Below are positions 35,087 through 44,528 of a DNA stretch of 64,000 nt, piece after piece. The notes beneath the pieces are model-generated. The model did no database searches. It had not been told where the DNA came from and saw only the letters and a list, made by a program, of their open reading frames with translations. A program made the translations under genes and the position numbers. Source of the DNA: Rhodospirillaceae bacterium (GTDB taxonomy: Bacteria; Pseudomonadota; Alphaproteobacteria; Thalassobaculales; Thalassobaculaceae); NCBI GenBank assembly GCA_018401495.1, contig JAGYJX010000011.1:226421-290420 (forward strand), read 5' to 3'. Each line of letters begins with the position of its first letter. The first letter of the stretch is position 1.

Positions 35087-35740
35087 CTACACCCGCTGCC
35101 ATTCGTAGTCGACGACGTAGACGCCGAGGCCGTTGCGCCGCACCTCGTCGTCGCTCGCCGGCGGGTGATGCTCGAAGGTCACCAGCGCGCGCCAGCGTTC
35201 GGTGGCGGTGCGCTCGCCGCGCTCGGTGTAGAGGGTCTCGGTCCAGTCGATCTGGTAGGTCGAGGCGCTCTGCTTGAGGACGACGATGGCCTCGATGCTG
35301 CGCATCCGCCGGTCGGCGGGCCGCAGCCCGCCGCGGTCGGTGTAGAAGGTGTTGAGCTTGGCGCGCGCCGGCCCGGAGGTGCGGTCGTAGCTCCAGCGGA
35401 TGTCCTGCTCCATGGCGAAGGGGTCGTGGCTGACCCGGCGCACGAACTGCACCCAGGAGCGCGCCAGATCCCGGTAGACCGCCTCGGAGGGCTCGTACTG
35501 ACGGGCGAGACGGGCGCGGATCTCGCGGCCGTCGGCCCCGAGCTCGATGACGTAGGGGACCAGGGTCTGCCGGCTGACCAGCCAGGCGAGCACGGCGACC
35601 AGCCCCAGGACCGCGAGCGTGGCGGCGATGGCGTAGCGCTTCCAGAACGCGCGCTCCGACAGCGCGTCGCCGATCAGCCCGGCATAGGCCTTGCGGGCCT
35701 GCTGGAAGGGGGTCTCGGCCATCGGCGGATCGCTAGCCAT
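35087..35740 (-). CDS. trbF: TrbF/VirB8-like inner-membrane protein
   Basis: A 217-residue bitopic protein of the VirB8/TrbF family. An N-terminal cytoplasmic part (FQQARKAYAGLIGDALSERA) is followed by one membrane helix (AIAATLAVLGLVAVLAWLVS) and the NTF2-like periplasmic domain: TLVPYVIELGADGREIRARL, DLARSWVQFVRRVSHDPFAM, STYQIDWTETLY and WRALVTFEHHP. It is an assembly factor of the mating-pair channel. The ATG at 35740 overlaps the trbL stop by 8 nt; a second Met at residue 7 is also possible. Confidence 0.93.
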   Translation of the reverse strand: MASDPPMAETPFQQARKAYAGLIGDALSERAFWKRYAIAATLAVLGLVAVLAWLVSRQTLVPYVIELGADGREIRARLARQYEPSEAVYRDLARSWVQFVRRVSHDPFAMEQDIRWSYDRTSGPARAKLNTFYTDRGGLRPADRRMRSIEAIVVLKQSASTYQIDWTETLYTERGERTATERWRALVTFEHHPPASDDEVRRNGLGVYVVDYEWQRV

Positions 35741-37584
35741 GGCCGTCGTGCAGCTTGGGTGTGGGCGTGTCGTGCGGCGGCTCGCGGGTGACCGAGCCGG
35801 CGGTGTGGGCGGCCGCCTTCGCCTGGTAGCCGCGCCGCGCCATCTGACGGATCAGGCCGGGCCGGGCGGCGCCCTCGGCGGCCCGGCTGGCCGACGCTGA
35901 TCCGGCGGCAGCCGGGGAAGCGGAACCAGCGGCGGCGTGCGGGCCGGCGCCCACGGAGCCTGGGGATGCGGAGCCGGAAGATGTCGGGCCCGGAGATGCG
36001 GAGCCGGGGGATGTCGAGCCGGGGGATGTGGAGCCGGGGGATTGGGCGTGGGAGTAGGGTGACGTTGGCCAAGATCCCCCGGGCTCCGGTGGTGTAGCGG
36101 GCCGGGCGGGCGACGTGCCTTGCGGCGCGTCAGGGGAACCGTCGCCGGCTTGCGGCCCGATGCTGCTCTGTGGTGATCCTCCTCTGGCTGTGGTCGATCG
36201 GGGTGAAGCCTTGGCCGGCCGCCGGCGGCGCGCGCCGGGCGTCGGCCTTTCGCCGTCGGACGGGTGCAACGGTGTCTCCGAGGCAGCACCACCCGGAGCC
36301 TCCTCGGCCCCGCCAGAGCCGGCAAGGGTATCGCTGCCGGGTGCCGGGCGCTGAGGTGCCGGAGCCTGGGAACGGGCGCCGGTGCTGGTTTCACCGGCCG
36401 ACGCTGGCGCGGCGCTCGATCGGCCCGCCGACAGGAGGCGAGTGGGGCGGCGGTGAGCCGGGCGGCGGCGACCCCGGCGATGGTGAGCTGGGCGATGGCG
36501 AGCCGGGGGGCGAGGACCCAGGTGGTGTGGACCCAGGTGGTGTGGACCCGGGCGGCCGGGTGCCCGGCAGCCCGCCCGGGCCGGCGCCCCGGCCGGCCAG
36601 CCGTCCGACGGCGGGTGCGGCACCCGCCCGACCGGCAAGCGAAGCCGCGGCGATCGGCGCGGCCGCGACGGCGGCGACCCCGGCCGCCATCGTGACACCC
36701 GACACCACCACCTGGCCGGGGTTCAGCGAGGGCTGGCCGGACATCAGCCCGGCGGCCAGGTTCGGCGTCACCCAGAGCAGGATCGGAACCAGCAGCGCCA
36801 CCACGAGATGGCTCAGCAGCTCCGGCCACTCGAGTTGCCCCTGCAGCCCGTCGCCCATGTCGCGCAGGAACGCTTCCACCAGCGTCAGCACGAACAGGGT
36901 GGTCATCATCTTCACCGACAGGCTGACCACGATCGCCAGCGCCCGCTCGGCGATGAAGGCGGTCGGCCGGAGCACGGCGAACGGCAGCAGCACCAGCACC
37001 AGCGAGGTCAGAAGGTGGAACTCGACGGTGGTCATGAACACCCGGATGCCGCCGATCACGAAGCCGACGACGATGGCGAGGCCGGTGAACGCCAGCATCA
37101 CGCCGATGGCGAGCGCCTTGGCGCGCTCGCCGAGTTCCCACGGCCAGGGACTGCCGGCGTTGGTGACGCTCATCAGGATGTCGCCGAAGACGCTGAAGCC
37201 GTGGCCGATCAGGACGGATGGGCTGAGGTAGGCCTGGACGCGGGCCGGGTCGCCGGAGCCGGCGATGACGCCAAGCGCCGCGGCCGAGGCGTGGATCGCC
37301 CCGACCAGCGCGTCGAAGTCGCGGATGATCCACACGAACACGGCGATCGTCGCCGCCTTGCGGATCAGGTCCGCGATCGTCTCCTGGCGGCCGAAGGCGT
37401 ACAGCAGGAACAGGAACGCGATCTCGATCACGCTGACGTAGAACATCAGGGTCTGGACGTGCGGCAGCAGCCGTTCGTAGGACAGGTCGATGATGGCGGT
37501 GACCCGGGCCAGCGCCCGGTCGAACGCGCCCGGATCCCCGGCACCGGTCGCGCTGGCGAACGCCGGGTTCGTCAACGGCCCCAT
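35733..37584 (-). CDS. trbL: TrbL/VirB6-like polytopic membrane protein (C-terminal frameshift)
   Basis: Polytopic inner-membrane channel component. Membrane segments are MFYVSVIEIAFLFLLYAFG, AIGVMLAFTGLAIVVGFVIG, LLTSLVLVLLPFAVLRPTAF, VVALLVPILLWVTPNLAAGL and VTMAAGVAAVAAAPIAAASL. The N-terminal part DPGAFDRALARVTAIIDLSY and LPHVQTL is typical of TrbL. After about 36400 it enters Pro/Ser/Gly pentapeptide repeats open in two frames; the credible end is in the second frame (GLIRQMARRGYQAKAAAHTA, stop 35733). The ATG at 37584 overlaps the trbJ stop (TGATG). Confidence 0.85.
35956..36045. repeat. 15-nt tandem repeat in the trbL 3' part
   Basis: Six copies near GAGCCGGGGGATGTC, coding for SPGST/SPGSA pentapeptides. 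Confidence 0.85.
36438..36560. repeat. Second 15-nt tandem repeat in trbL
   Basis: Eight degenerate copies, ending in two perfect copies of GACCCAGGTGGTGTG, coding for PPGST/PPGSP pentapeptides. Confidence 0.85.
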
Positions 37585-38417
37585 CACCGCGACGCTCCCC
37601 GGCCGAGCCGGATCAAGTCCTCGGCCTGTCGGCGCGCGCGCTCCTCGGCGGCGAGGCTGCGCGCGACGGCAAGCTCGCGGGCGACCGCCCGGCTCTGCAG
37701 ATCGAGGGCCTGCAGCTGGCGCTGCAGCATCGCCTCGCGAACCTGCATGGCCTGGAGGTGGTGGCCGATCTGGTCGGCCTGCAAGGCCCCCACGGCACGG
37801 GCCGACCCGGCGAGGACGCTGTCGAGCTGGCTGGAGACCGAGGCCACCGAGGTCATGGCGGCGGACACCAGGGCAACGTCGCGGTTGAGGCCGGCGTCGA
37901 TGCCGTCGATGACCCCGACGAAGGCGGCGATGTCGCCGCCGGACCGGATCGAGGCGGCGAGCTCGAGCAGGCGGGCGTACAGCGCCTCCATGGTGGCGCT
38001 GCCCTGGCTGACCTGACGCATGCCGGCGATGGCGTCGTCGATGGCGACGAGGTTCGCGCGCAGTGCTGCCTGGGTCGACGGATCGAGCCCCAGCAGGTTC
38101 AGCTGATGGGCGAAGGCCGCGTAATTGACCGCCTGGTTGGTGACGCTGCGCTGGATCTCGGCGTAAAGCGCCCGCGCGGTCTGCACCAGGTTCTCGGCGT
38201 GGTTGGCGGGATCGTAGACCACCAGGGCGCGCGCCGGTGGCGCGACGCCGATCAACGTGAGACTGATCACGGCGCTGCCGGTCAGGGCGCTGCCGCTCGG
38301 AACGACGACGCCTGGTGCCGCGAGCAGAGCGATCATCCGGGCGAGGACCACCCGCCGCCACACGCACCGCGACCGGGGCGCGGCGCAAGGCGGAACGGGC
38401 GCCTTGACCGGCGTCAT
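37584..38417 (-). CDS. trbJ: TrbJ/VirB5-like mating-pair protein
   Basis: A 277-residue exported protein. The signal region contains VISLTLIGVAPPARA with cleavage before LVVYDPANHAENL, the hallmark start of mature TrbJ. Long helices follow: VQTARALYAEIQRSVTNQAV, QISVASVSSQLDSVLAG-type segments and a highly charged C-terminal coiled coil (REAMLQRQLQALDLQSRAVA, ARSLAAEERARRQAEDLIRL). VirB5/TrbJ proteins are minor pilus components involved in recognition of the recipient. The ATG at 38417 overlaps the upstream stop (ATGA). Confidence 0.9.
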   Translation of the reverse strand: MTPVKAPVPPCAAPRSRCVWRRVVLARMIALLAAPGVVVPSGSALTGSAVISLTLIGVAPPARALVVYDPANHAENLVQTARALYAEIQRSVTNQAVNYAAFAHQLNLLGLDPSTQAALRANLVAIDDAIAGMRQVSQGSATMEALYARLLELAASIRSGGDIAAFVGVIDGIDAGLNRDVALVSAAMTSVASVSSQLDSVLAGSARAVGALQADQIGHHLQAMQVREAMLQRQLQALDLQSRAVARELAVARSLAAEERARRQAEDLIRLGRGASR

Positions 38418-39402
38418 CGCTCGACCCTCGGGAACTGGATGGGCAAGTCGATGGCCACCCGGTAGGCGTGGGTCCAACGGCGCAGCAGGGCGGCGAGGTC
38501 GACGCCGAGGCCGACCACGCGGCCAGCCCCGTCGGCGCTGCCGATCAGCCGGGAGACGACGTGCGGGGCCGCGAAGCTCTTGCTGTCGAACGCGCCGTCG
38601 CTGAACACCAGCGAGGCGCCGCCGAAGCTGTGGCGTGCGGCACTGCCTGGGTGGACGAGCGAGGCCGAGCACCCGGCGAGGCGGATACCGGCGATGGAGC
38701 GCCGCCCCGACCGGTCGACGGCGACCGCCGGGGCCGGGCAGTGCATCAGGTTGCCGGCGGCATCGGCGCCGGGGACGCGCAGCGTGACCGCGGGCGTTGG
38801 CGGCACCGCCACGGCGACCGGCAGCTCCGGCGGCGGGCAGGAGTGCCCCGGCACCGGCGACACCACCACCGGCGGCACCCGCACGCAGTCGGGATCACCG
38901 CCGAGCGCGCCGGTGCACACGGTGTTGAGGGCGATGCACAAGGGCGCGATGCGGGCGAGCGCCGTCACCCCGACCTGGGTGATGGTGTCGGCGGTCAGCC
39001 GCTCGACCTCGCCCCACCGGTGCAGGCGCCCCGGGCAGACATCGCTGACGTAGAGGTCGACCACGGCGAGCCCGGCGCTCTGGTCGGCGACCAGGAAGAC
39101 CCTCGGGTAGCTTCGCCAGCAACCGGGCTCGGCGGCCGCATCGGCCAGTGCCGGGGTGACCAGTGCCAGGGTGACCAGTGCCGCGGTGACCAGTGCCGCG
39201 GTGGCCGTCGCGAGCAGGGTGGCAGCCTGAAGGAGGGCGGCGGCCTGAAGGACGGCGAGGGCGGCAGCGCCAGCTCGCCAGTGGCGCCTGTGGCGCCCAG
39301 TGGCAAACGACGCGCCTGGGGCGCCAGACGAGGCTGGCGACGCCGGGGAGGTTGGCGACGCCGGGGAGGCGGGCGACGCTGGGGAGGTTGGCGATCACGC
39401 CG
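38414..39402 (-). CDS. Unknown exported protein between TrbE and TrbJ (frameshifted)
   Basis: The GTG at 39402 overlaps the trbE stop (GTGA). An early frame has LPSVARLPGVANLPGVASL repeats; near 39290 the frame changes to a long hydrophobic run (LQAAALLQAATLLATATAAL with VTAAL VTLAL VTPAL repeats) ending ADA, a likely signal peptide. The mature part reads CWRSYPRVFLVADQSAGLAV, DLYVSDVCPGRLHRWGEVER, APLCIALNTVCTGALGGDPD and SFAAPHVVSRLIGSADG. Seven or more Cys suggest a periplasmic disulfide-bonded protein. I do not know the family. The position, where trbK or an entry-exclusion gene might be expected, makes a conjugation role likely but unproven. Confidence 0.5.
39145..39205. repeat. 15-nt tandem repeat in the signal-peptide region
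   Basis: Four copies near GGTGACCAGTGCCGC, coding for VTAAL/VTLAL in the hydrophobic segment of the exported protein. Confidence 0.8.
39330..39395. repeat. 18-nt tandem repeat
   Basis: Three and a half copies near GGCGACGCCGGGGAGGTT, coding for LPGVAN/LPSVAR hexapeptides at the start of the exported protein. Confidence 0.8.
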
Positions 39403-41864
39403 CGTCCTCCCGCCCGGCCAGCGCCGCCAGATGGTCGGCGACGTCGCCCAGACCCTTGTGGCGCAGCCACGCCACCGCGAATCCCGGCCCGCCGGGGTGA
39501 CGCCGGGCGAGGTGGCGGGCCGCCTCGATGATCCTCCTTGCTTCCGGCGGCGCAGAACGCCAGCGCGATCTCGCCGAGCTCCAGCTCGAACAGCCGCGAG
39601 CCGCTCGGCGACGTGACGTAGTAGTGGCGCTTGCGCACCGCCCCGGCGATCAGCTCGATCTGGCGGTCGGTGAGACCGAGGGCCTCGTACTGGGCGCGCA
39701 CCTCGGGCCGGGCGGCGTCGGGGTTGGGAAGGTGGATGTGGGTCGGGCAGGACGCCAGGACCTGCTGGGCGATCGGCGAGCGCACGATGTCGTGGATGGT
39801 CTGGGTCGCCAGCACGACGCCGACGTTGAGTTTGCGCAGGGTGACGAACCACTGGCGCAGCTGCGGGGCGAGGACGGCGTCGTCGAGCGCCATCCAGGCC
39901 TCGTCGATCAGCAGCAAACTCGGCGCGCCGGCGCTGAACCGGCGCTGCAGGTAGCGGAACAGCGCCAGCAGCAGCGCTCTGGCGACCGGCTGGCCGAGGA
40001 TCTCGCCGATCTCGAAGGTGGCCCGCGGCCCCGGCGGCGGGGCGTCGTCGCCGTCGAGGTAGGCGGCGTACGGCCCGCCCTCGGCGTAGGCGGCGAGGGC
40101 GGCCTTGATCGAACGGTCCTGCACCAGGCGGACCAGCGTGGTGATGGTGCGCCGGCCAACCGGCTGGGCGGCGAGCGCCTCAAGCGCCGTCCAGAGCTCG
40201 CGCTCGTGGTGCGGCTCGACGCCGAGGCCCTGGAGCCTGAGCACCGTTGTCAACCAGCCATGCGCCCACTCGGCCTCAGCAGGCGTGTCGACATCGCGCA
40301 GCGGCTGCAGCGACAGCCCGTGGTCGGGATCCCCGAAGTGATAGTGCACGCCGCCGGCGGCCAGGGTCGGCACGTAGCCGGCGAGGCCAGACTCGATGAC
40401 GTAGACCTGGGCCGGGCGGCCGGCGGCGTGGTAGCGGGCGAATTGCAACGCCAGGAACGCCAGCAGCACCGACTTGCCCGAGCCGGTGCTGCCGACCACC
40501 AGGGCGTGGCGGACGTCGCCCTCGGCCAGGGTGGCGCGGAAGATCGTGTTGCCGAGCGCTGTGGCGTGGAACACCGGCGGGCCCGCCAGCATCCCGGTGT
40601 CGACCCGGTCGGGTCCGGTCCAGGCGGCACTCAGCGGCAGGAAGTGGGCGGCGTTGATGGTGCTGACCACCGGCCGGCGGACGTTGGCGACGACGTTGCC
40701 GGGGATGGTGCCGGCGAACGCCTCGACGGCGTTGAAGGTCTCGGTGACGGCGACGAAGCCGCGGCGGGTCAGCAGGTGCTCGACCAGGCGGGCGCGGTGA
40801 TCGGCGCGGGCGCGATCGGCGTCCCACACCACGACCGCGATGGTGAGATAGCCGTAGCCGAGCAGGCCGTTGGCGACGGCTTCGCGGGCGGCGTCGGTTT
40901 CCTCGGCGCGCGCCAGCGCGACCGGATCGTCCTTCGAGCCCGGCCCCGGCGTGAAGGCGTCCAGGATGATGCGCACTACGCCCTTGCGCAGCGAGAACCA
41001 GCGCCGCCACTGGGTCTTGAGCAACCGCAGCGCGGTCTCCGGCGACAAGGCCAGGTAGCGCACCGACAGGCGCAGCGGGAACGCCAGCTCGGCCAGCGCC
41101 TGGTGCATTTCGGGCCAGCTGCTGGCGGCCATGCCCTTGACGCCGACCACCCGCAGGTGGGCCTCGCCGAGCCGCGGGTACAGCCCGGCGGTCAGGTACT
41201 GGTCGGCCAGCAGGTAGCCGAGGAAGGCCGGCGCCTCGAACGGGCCGACCCGGTGCCAGGCGGTCGACACCGTCGCGTGCAGGTAGCTCAGCAGATCGTC
41301 ACCCGCCAGCCGCTCCACACTCTGGAAGGCGTCGCCCAGCTGGTCGGCGAGGCGGGTGATTGTGTCCTCGAAGCCGTCGAGCTCGCGGGCGTAGTCGATC
41401 TCGGCGTGCGGCGCGTCGGCGATCAGGAAGCGCTGGGTGCGGGCGACCACGTCCTGCGGCGGCTGGTAGGTGACGGTGATGAACTGGCGCGGCTCGAAGA
41501 ACCGGCCCGCCCGCTCGTAGTGCTCGCCGCGCTCGGCGTCGATGAGCGCCGTCACCGGATCCGGCATGGCGGTGGCGGGATAGCCGGCGACCTCGTGGCG
41601 CTGCAGCTCGGCGTGCATCGCCCAGCGGTCGCCGAGGGTGAGCAGCGCCCCGGCGAACCGCCGCGCGGTCTCCGCCAGCTCGCCGGGCGAGGAGGATTCG
41701 AGGTCGTGGCCGCGCACGGCGAAGGTCGCCATGAACGAGCCGTCCTGGTTGAAGGCCAGGTCGGCGCGGTAGAGGATCGCCCACGGCACGTGCTCGGCGA
41801 TCGAGGCGATCGTCCAGCCGCGGGTGCCGTGCGGGCCGGGGTGCTGGGTGGCGCGGTGCAGCAT
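39400..41864 (-). CDS. trbE: TrbE/VirB4-like conjugation ATPase (C-terminal frameshift)
   Basis: Large VirB4-family ATPase of the mating-pair channel, about 820 residues. N-terminal part: GWTIASIAEHVPWAILYRAD, FMATFAVRGHDLESSS, FLGYLLADQYLTAG. ATPase domain: Walker A VVGSTGSGKSVLLAFLALQF, Walker B SLLLIDEAWMALDDA and the following RQWFVTLRKLNVGVVLATQT with HIHLPNPDA. Near 39545 one indel changes the frame; the credible end is RRIIEAARHLARRHPG, VAWLRHKGLGDVADHLAALA and the stop at 39400. The ATG at 41864 is 15 nt from the trbD stop. TrbE energises pilus and channel assembly. Confidence 0.92.
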
Positions 41865-41878
41865 GGTCGTGCAGCCGG

Positions 41879-42142
41879 TCAGTACGGCACGAACAAATCG
41901 GCCTGACGGCTGAGCCGCTTGAGGATGCGCAGCAGGTCCGGGTCGTAGGCGGTCAGCGCAGCCCCGCCCCAGAGCAGGAACACGCCGACGATCGCCGCCT
42001 GCAGCTCGCGCAGCCCGAGCACCAGGGTGAGGGTGGCGGTGACCACCAGCAGGCCGAGCTCGCGCTCGACGCCGGCGACGGTCGGGCGCACCGCCAGCGC
42101 CTTCAGGATCGGCGCGCTGTGATCGTCCACGGTGGCGCTCAA
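41879..42142 (-). CDS. trbD: TrbD/VirB3-like membrane protein
   Basis: An 87-residue protein with two adjacent membrane segments (LGLLVVTATLTLVLGLRELQ and AAIVGVFLLWGGAALTAYDP) and the VirB3-like end DLLRILKRLSRQADLFVPY. TrbD normally starts with a short hydrophilic segment before VRPTVAGVERE, as here. The TTG start at 42142 overlaps the trbC stop (TTGA); a GTG nine bases further in is the alternative. It partners VirB4/TrbE in the inner membrane. Confidence 0.85.
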   Translation of the reverse strand: MSATVDDHSAPILKALAVRPTVAGVERELGLLVVTATLTLVLGLRELQAAIVGVFLLWGGAALTAYDPDLLRILKRLSRQADLFVPY

Positions 42143-42444
42143 AACACCGCCCCCGGCGACACCCCCCACAGCGAGGCGACCAGCGAGGCCGCCCCGGTCG
42201 CCACACTCAGGCCGAAGGCGCCCTTGACGCCGCTGCGCACGATCGGGCCGCCCTCGTTGAAGGCCAGCGCCAGGCCAGTCGAGGCGACCGCCGCCGCCGA
42301 GCCGTACTGCACGACCGGGCCGGTCAGGCTGTTGGTCAGGCTGCGGAACGTGCCCTCCCAGGGCAGGCTGTACTGAACCGAGGCGGCGGCGTCGTGCGGC
42401 AGCAACACCGCGGCGGCGGCCAGAGCGAAGGCGAGGGCTTTCAT
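42139..42444 (-). CDS. trbC: TrbC-like conjugative pilin
   Basis: A 101-residue prepilin: signal peptide KALAFALAAAAVLLPHDAAA, then the two-helix pilin (TFRSLTNSLTGPVVQYGSAA, AVASTGLALAFNEGG, GLSVATGAASLVASLWG). TrbC pilins of RP4 are cyclised after TraF cuts the C-terminus; a TraF peptidase is encoded at 45826. AGGAGG lies 8 nt before ATG 42444. The start overlaps the trbB stop. Confidence 0.88.
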   Translation of the reverse strand: MKALAFALAAAAVLLPHDAAASVQYSLPWEGTFRSLTNSLTGPVVQYGSAAAVASTGLALAFNEGGPIVRSGVKGAFGLSVATGAASLVASLWGVSPGAVF

Positions 42445-43643
42445 CGGGCGACCTCCTGTGTGACGGGTTCGGCAAGGGACGGTCCGGGGCCGCAAGGGCC
42501 AGGGCCGGACAACTCGGTGAGGGACGGCGAGGCGATGGGCGGCGAGGCGGCTAGCGGCGAGGCAACGGGCGGCGCGGGGACTGGTGTTAACCCGACTGGC
42601 GGTAACTCGACTGGCTGTGAGGCGACTGGCGGCGAGGCAACGGGTGACCCGGGGATGGCCGGGACGGGGATGGCCGGGACGGGGAGGGATGGATCGGCAG
42701 AGGACGGCTCAGAGCCAGGTGCCTCGACCTCGACCCAGAGCCCGTCCCTCCAGCCCACCCGGGCGAGGCCGGTGCAGCGCGGTCCTGACCGTGTGGCGGC
42801 CAGATGCACCACCAGATCGACGCCGTGGGCGATCAGCGCGTCAACGCCGCCGGCGACCACCTCCTGGAGCAGGGTTCGCAGGCGGATCACGAAGCCCTCG
42901 GCGCTGTCGGCGTGCAGGGTCGAGAACCCGCCGCGGTCACCGGTGGTCCAGGCCTTGAGCATCTCGATGGCGGTGTCGCCCGAGCGGGTCTCGCCGATGA
43001 CGATGCGGTCGGGGCGCAGGCGCAACGCCGTGACCACCAGATCGCGCAGCGAGACCGTGTCCGAGGTGCGCAGCTGCACCACGTCGCCGCCGTCGGCCTG
43101 GATCTCGCGGGTGTCCTCGGCGACGAACAGGCGACACGCCGCCACCGCCGGCTCGGTCAGCATGGCGTTGAGGAGGGTGGTCTTGCCGACCCCGGTGTCG
43201 CCGGTGATCAGGATGTTGGCGCGCCGATCGATGGCGGCGCGGATACGGTCGCGCTGACCGGGGGTGAGGATGCCGGAGACGGCGTAGTGGTCCAGGGTCA
43301 GGCGGCGGGCGCGGTGACGGCGGATCGAGAACAGCGGTGCCGAGGAGACCGGCGGGACGACACCCTGGAAACGCGAGCCGTCGGGCAGCGTGCTGCGGAT
43401 CAACGGCGCGTTCTCGGTCACCACGCTGTCGGCGAGGTCGGCGGCAAGCCGGATGATCGCGTAGGCCTCGGCGTCGCTGACCCGCAGCGCGGACGGCTCG
43501 GGGTCCGCGCCGTAGCGAAGCAGATGGATGGAGCCGTCGGCGTTGCGGTGCAGATCGGTGAGCGCCTCGTCGGCGAGCACCCCGGCCAACGGGCCGAGAC
43601 ACTCCCTGAAGCCGCGCTCGGCGGAGTGCCGGCGCGCGCTCAT
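42441..43643 (-). CDS. trbB: TrbB/VirB11-like secretion ATPase
   Basis: A 400-residue hexameric ATPase of the conjugation channel. The N-terminal domain reads LTDLHRNADGSIHLLRYGAD; motifs are Walker A ILITGDTGVGKTTLLNAMLT, Asp box RLFVAEDTREIQADGG, Walker B LRPDRIVIGETRSGDTAIEM and His box GDRGGFSTLHADSAEGFVIR. The first 320 residues match a normal TrbB; the rest is a Pro/Val/Ala tail (VPAIPVPAIPGSPVASPPVA) coded by 15-nt repeats. ATG 43643 overlaps the upstream stop by 4 nt. Confidence 0.93.
   Translation of the reverse strand: MSARRHSAERGFRECLGPLAGVLADEALTDLHRNADGSIHLLRYGADPEPSALRVSDAEAYAIIRLAADLADSVVTENAPLIRSTLPDGSRFQGVVPPVSSAPLFSIRRHRARRLTLDHYAVSGILTPGQRDRIRAAIDRRANILITGDTGVGKTTLLNAMLTEPAVAACRLFVAEDTREIQADGGDVVQLRTSDTVSLRDLVVTALRLRPDRIVIGETRSGDTAIEMLKAWTTGDRGGFSTLHADSAEGFVIRLRTLLQEVVAGGVDALIAHGVDLVVHLAATRSGPRCTGLARVGWRDGLWVEVEAPGSEPSSADPSLPVPAIPVPAIPGSPVASPPVASQPVELPPVGLTPVPAPPVASPLAASPPIASPSLTELSGPGPCGPGPSLAEPVTQEVAR
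42520..42690. repeat. 15-nt tandem repeat in the trbB 3' end
   Basis: Ten or eleven copies near GACTGGCGGCGAGGC, coding for PVASP/PVELP pentapeptides of the TrbB tail, with two copies of GGGATGGCCGGGACG (VPAIP). Confidence 0.85.
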
Positions 43644-44440
43644 CCGCCGGGGCCTCGGCTGGACGGCGCGCCGGAGCCCGTCCGGCCTGCGGGGCCCGCC
43701 ACCGCGCCGGGCGCCGAGGCGCCGAGGGTAATGGTGCAGCGCTGGGGCTGCCCGGTGCGGGCGTGGCTGGTCCAGCAGTCGCGAAAGCCGCTCGAGGTCC
43801 GCCAGAGATACGCCCAGCTGTCGGCCTCTGCCCGCAGGCGCTGGCGTGCGGCGTCCTCTTGATCCCCACGCCCACCGCCGATGCCGCCCGAGAGCGCGGT
43901 GACCGCCACGCCGCCGGCGAGCGCCACCGCCAGCAGCGTCGACGACGCGGCAACGAGGACGGTGCGGCGTGGCGCCGGGGGTGCTGGGACCGGAGAGCGG
44001 GACTTGAGGGCGTCGAGGATCACCTGGTTGGTCTCCGCCACCGTTCGCTCGAAGCGGCGGAGCGCGTCCTCGAAGGCCGCGGAGCCGGGCGTCACGCCTT
44101 CGCCGACCGGCGCGGCGGAGCCCGGCCGAGGCGTCCGCACCCGTGCCCCCGGCTCCGATGCCGGTGGCCCGAAGACCGGGCCTGGCGAGGCTCCAGGGTG
44201 CGCCGCGGGCGACAGAGGCGGGAGCCGATCGAGCGGGTCCGCGCCGGCTCCGGCGTGGCCGGTCTCGTGGCGCCGGGGCTGCGGGTGGGACCGTCGCGAC
44301 ACCGCGCGCGGGTCGACGATCGGGCTGAAACCGCCCCGGTCGGCGGCTCCCCGGTCGTCAGGGTCGTGAGCGTCGAAGAGGGGATCGCGTGAGAACCCCT
44401 CGGCGTCACCCTCAACGGCTTCGAGCCGCGCCATCACCAT
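43640..44440 (-). CDS. Unknown single-pass membrane protein, first gene of the trb-pil operon
   Basis: About 266 residues from ATG 44440 (an in-frame ATG at 44479 would be nearly leaderless). A Pro/Arg-rich cytoplasmic half precedes FEDALRRFERTVAETNQVIL, one membrane segment (VLVAASSTLLAVALAGGVAV) and a short external domain with WAYLWRTSSGFRDCWTSHAR and RCTITLG (two Cys). No family recognised. Being the first gene after the promoter at 44.5 kb and coupled to trbB by ATGA, it is probably a conjugation accessory or regulator, perhaps a membrane partner of TrbB. Confidence 0.55.
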   Translation of the reverse strand: MVMARLEAVEGDAEGFSRDPLFDAHDPDDRGAADRGGFSPIVDPRAVSRRSHPQPRRHETGHAGAGADPLDRLPPLSPAAHPGASPGPVFGPPASEPGARVRTPRPGSAAPVGEGVTPGSAAFEDALRRFERTVAETNQVILDALKSRSPVPAPPAPRRTVLVAASSTLLAVALAGGVAVTALSGGIGGGRGDQEDAARQRLRAEADSWAYLWRTSSGFRDCWTSHARTGQPQRCTITLGASAPGAVAGPAGRTGSGAPSSRGPGG

Positions 44441-44499
44441 CACCCACGTCGACGATTGTAAGAGGTCAATAAATCGCATATTATCGTCGTCACACGATG

Positions 44500-44528
44500 A
44501 TTAAATGTTGCCATTTCCTGCCCGTCAA
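44500..44528 (-). promoter_or_regulatory. Sigma-70-like promoter of the trb-pil operon
   Basis: On the minus strand TTGACG (44523-44528) and TTTAAT (44500-44505) are spaced by 17 nt in an AT-rich patch. Just downstream ATCGT and ACGAT form a short inverted repeat (around 44483-44498) that could be an operator. It is the only good promoter seen for the 24-kb operon. Confidence 0.65.
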
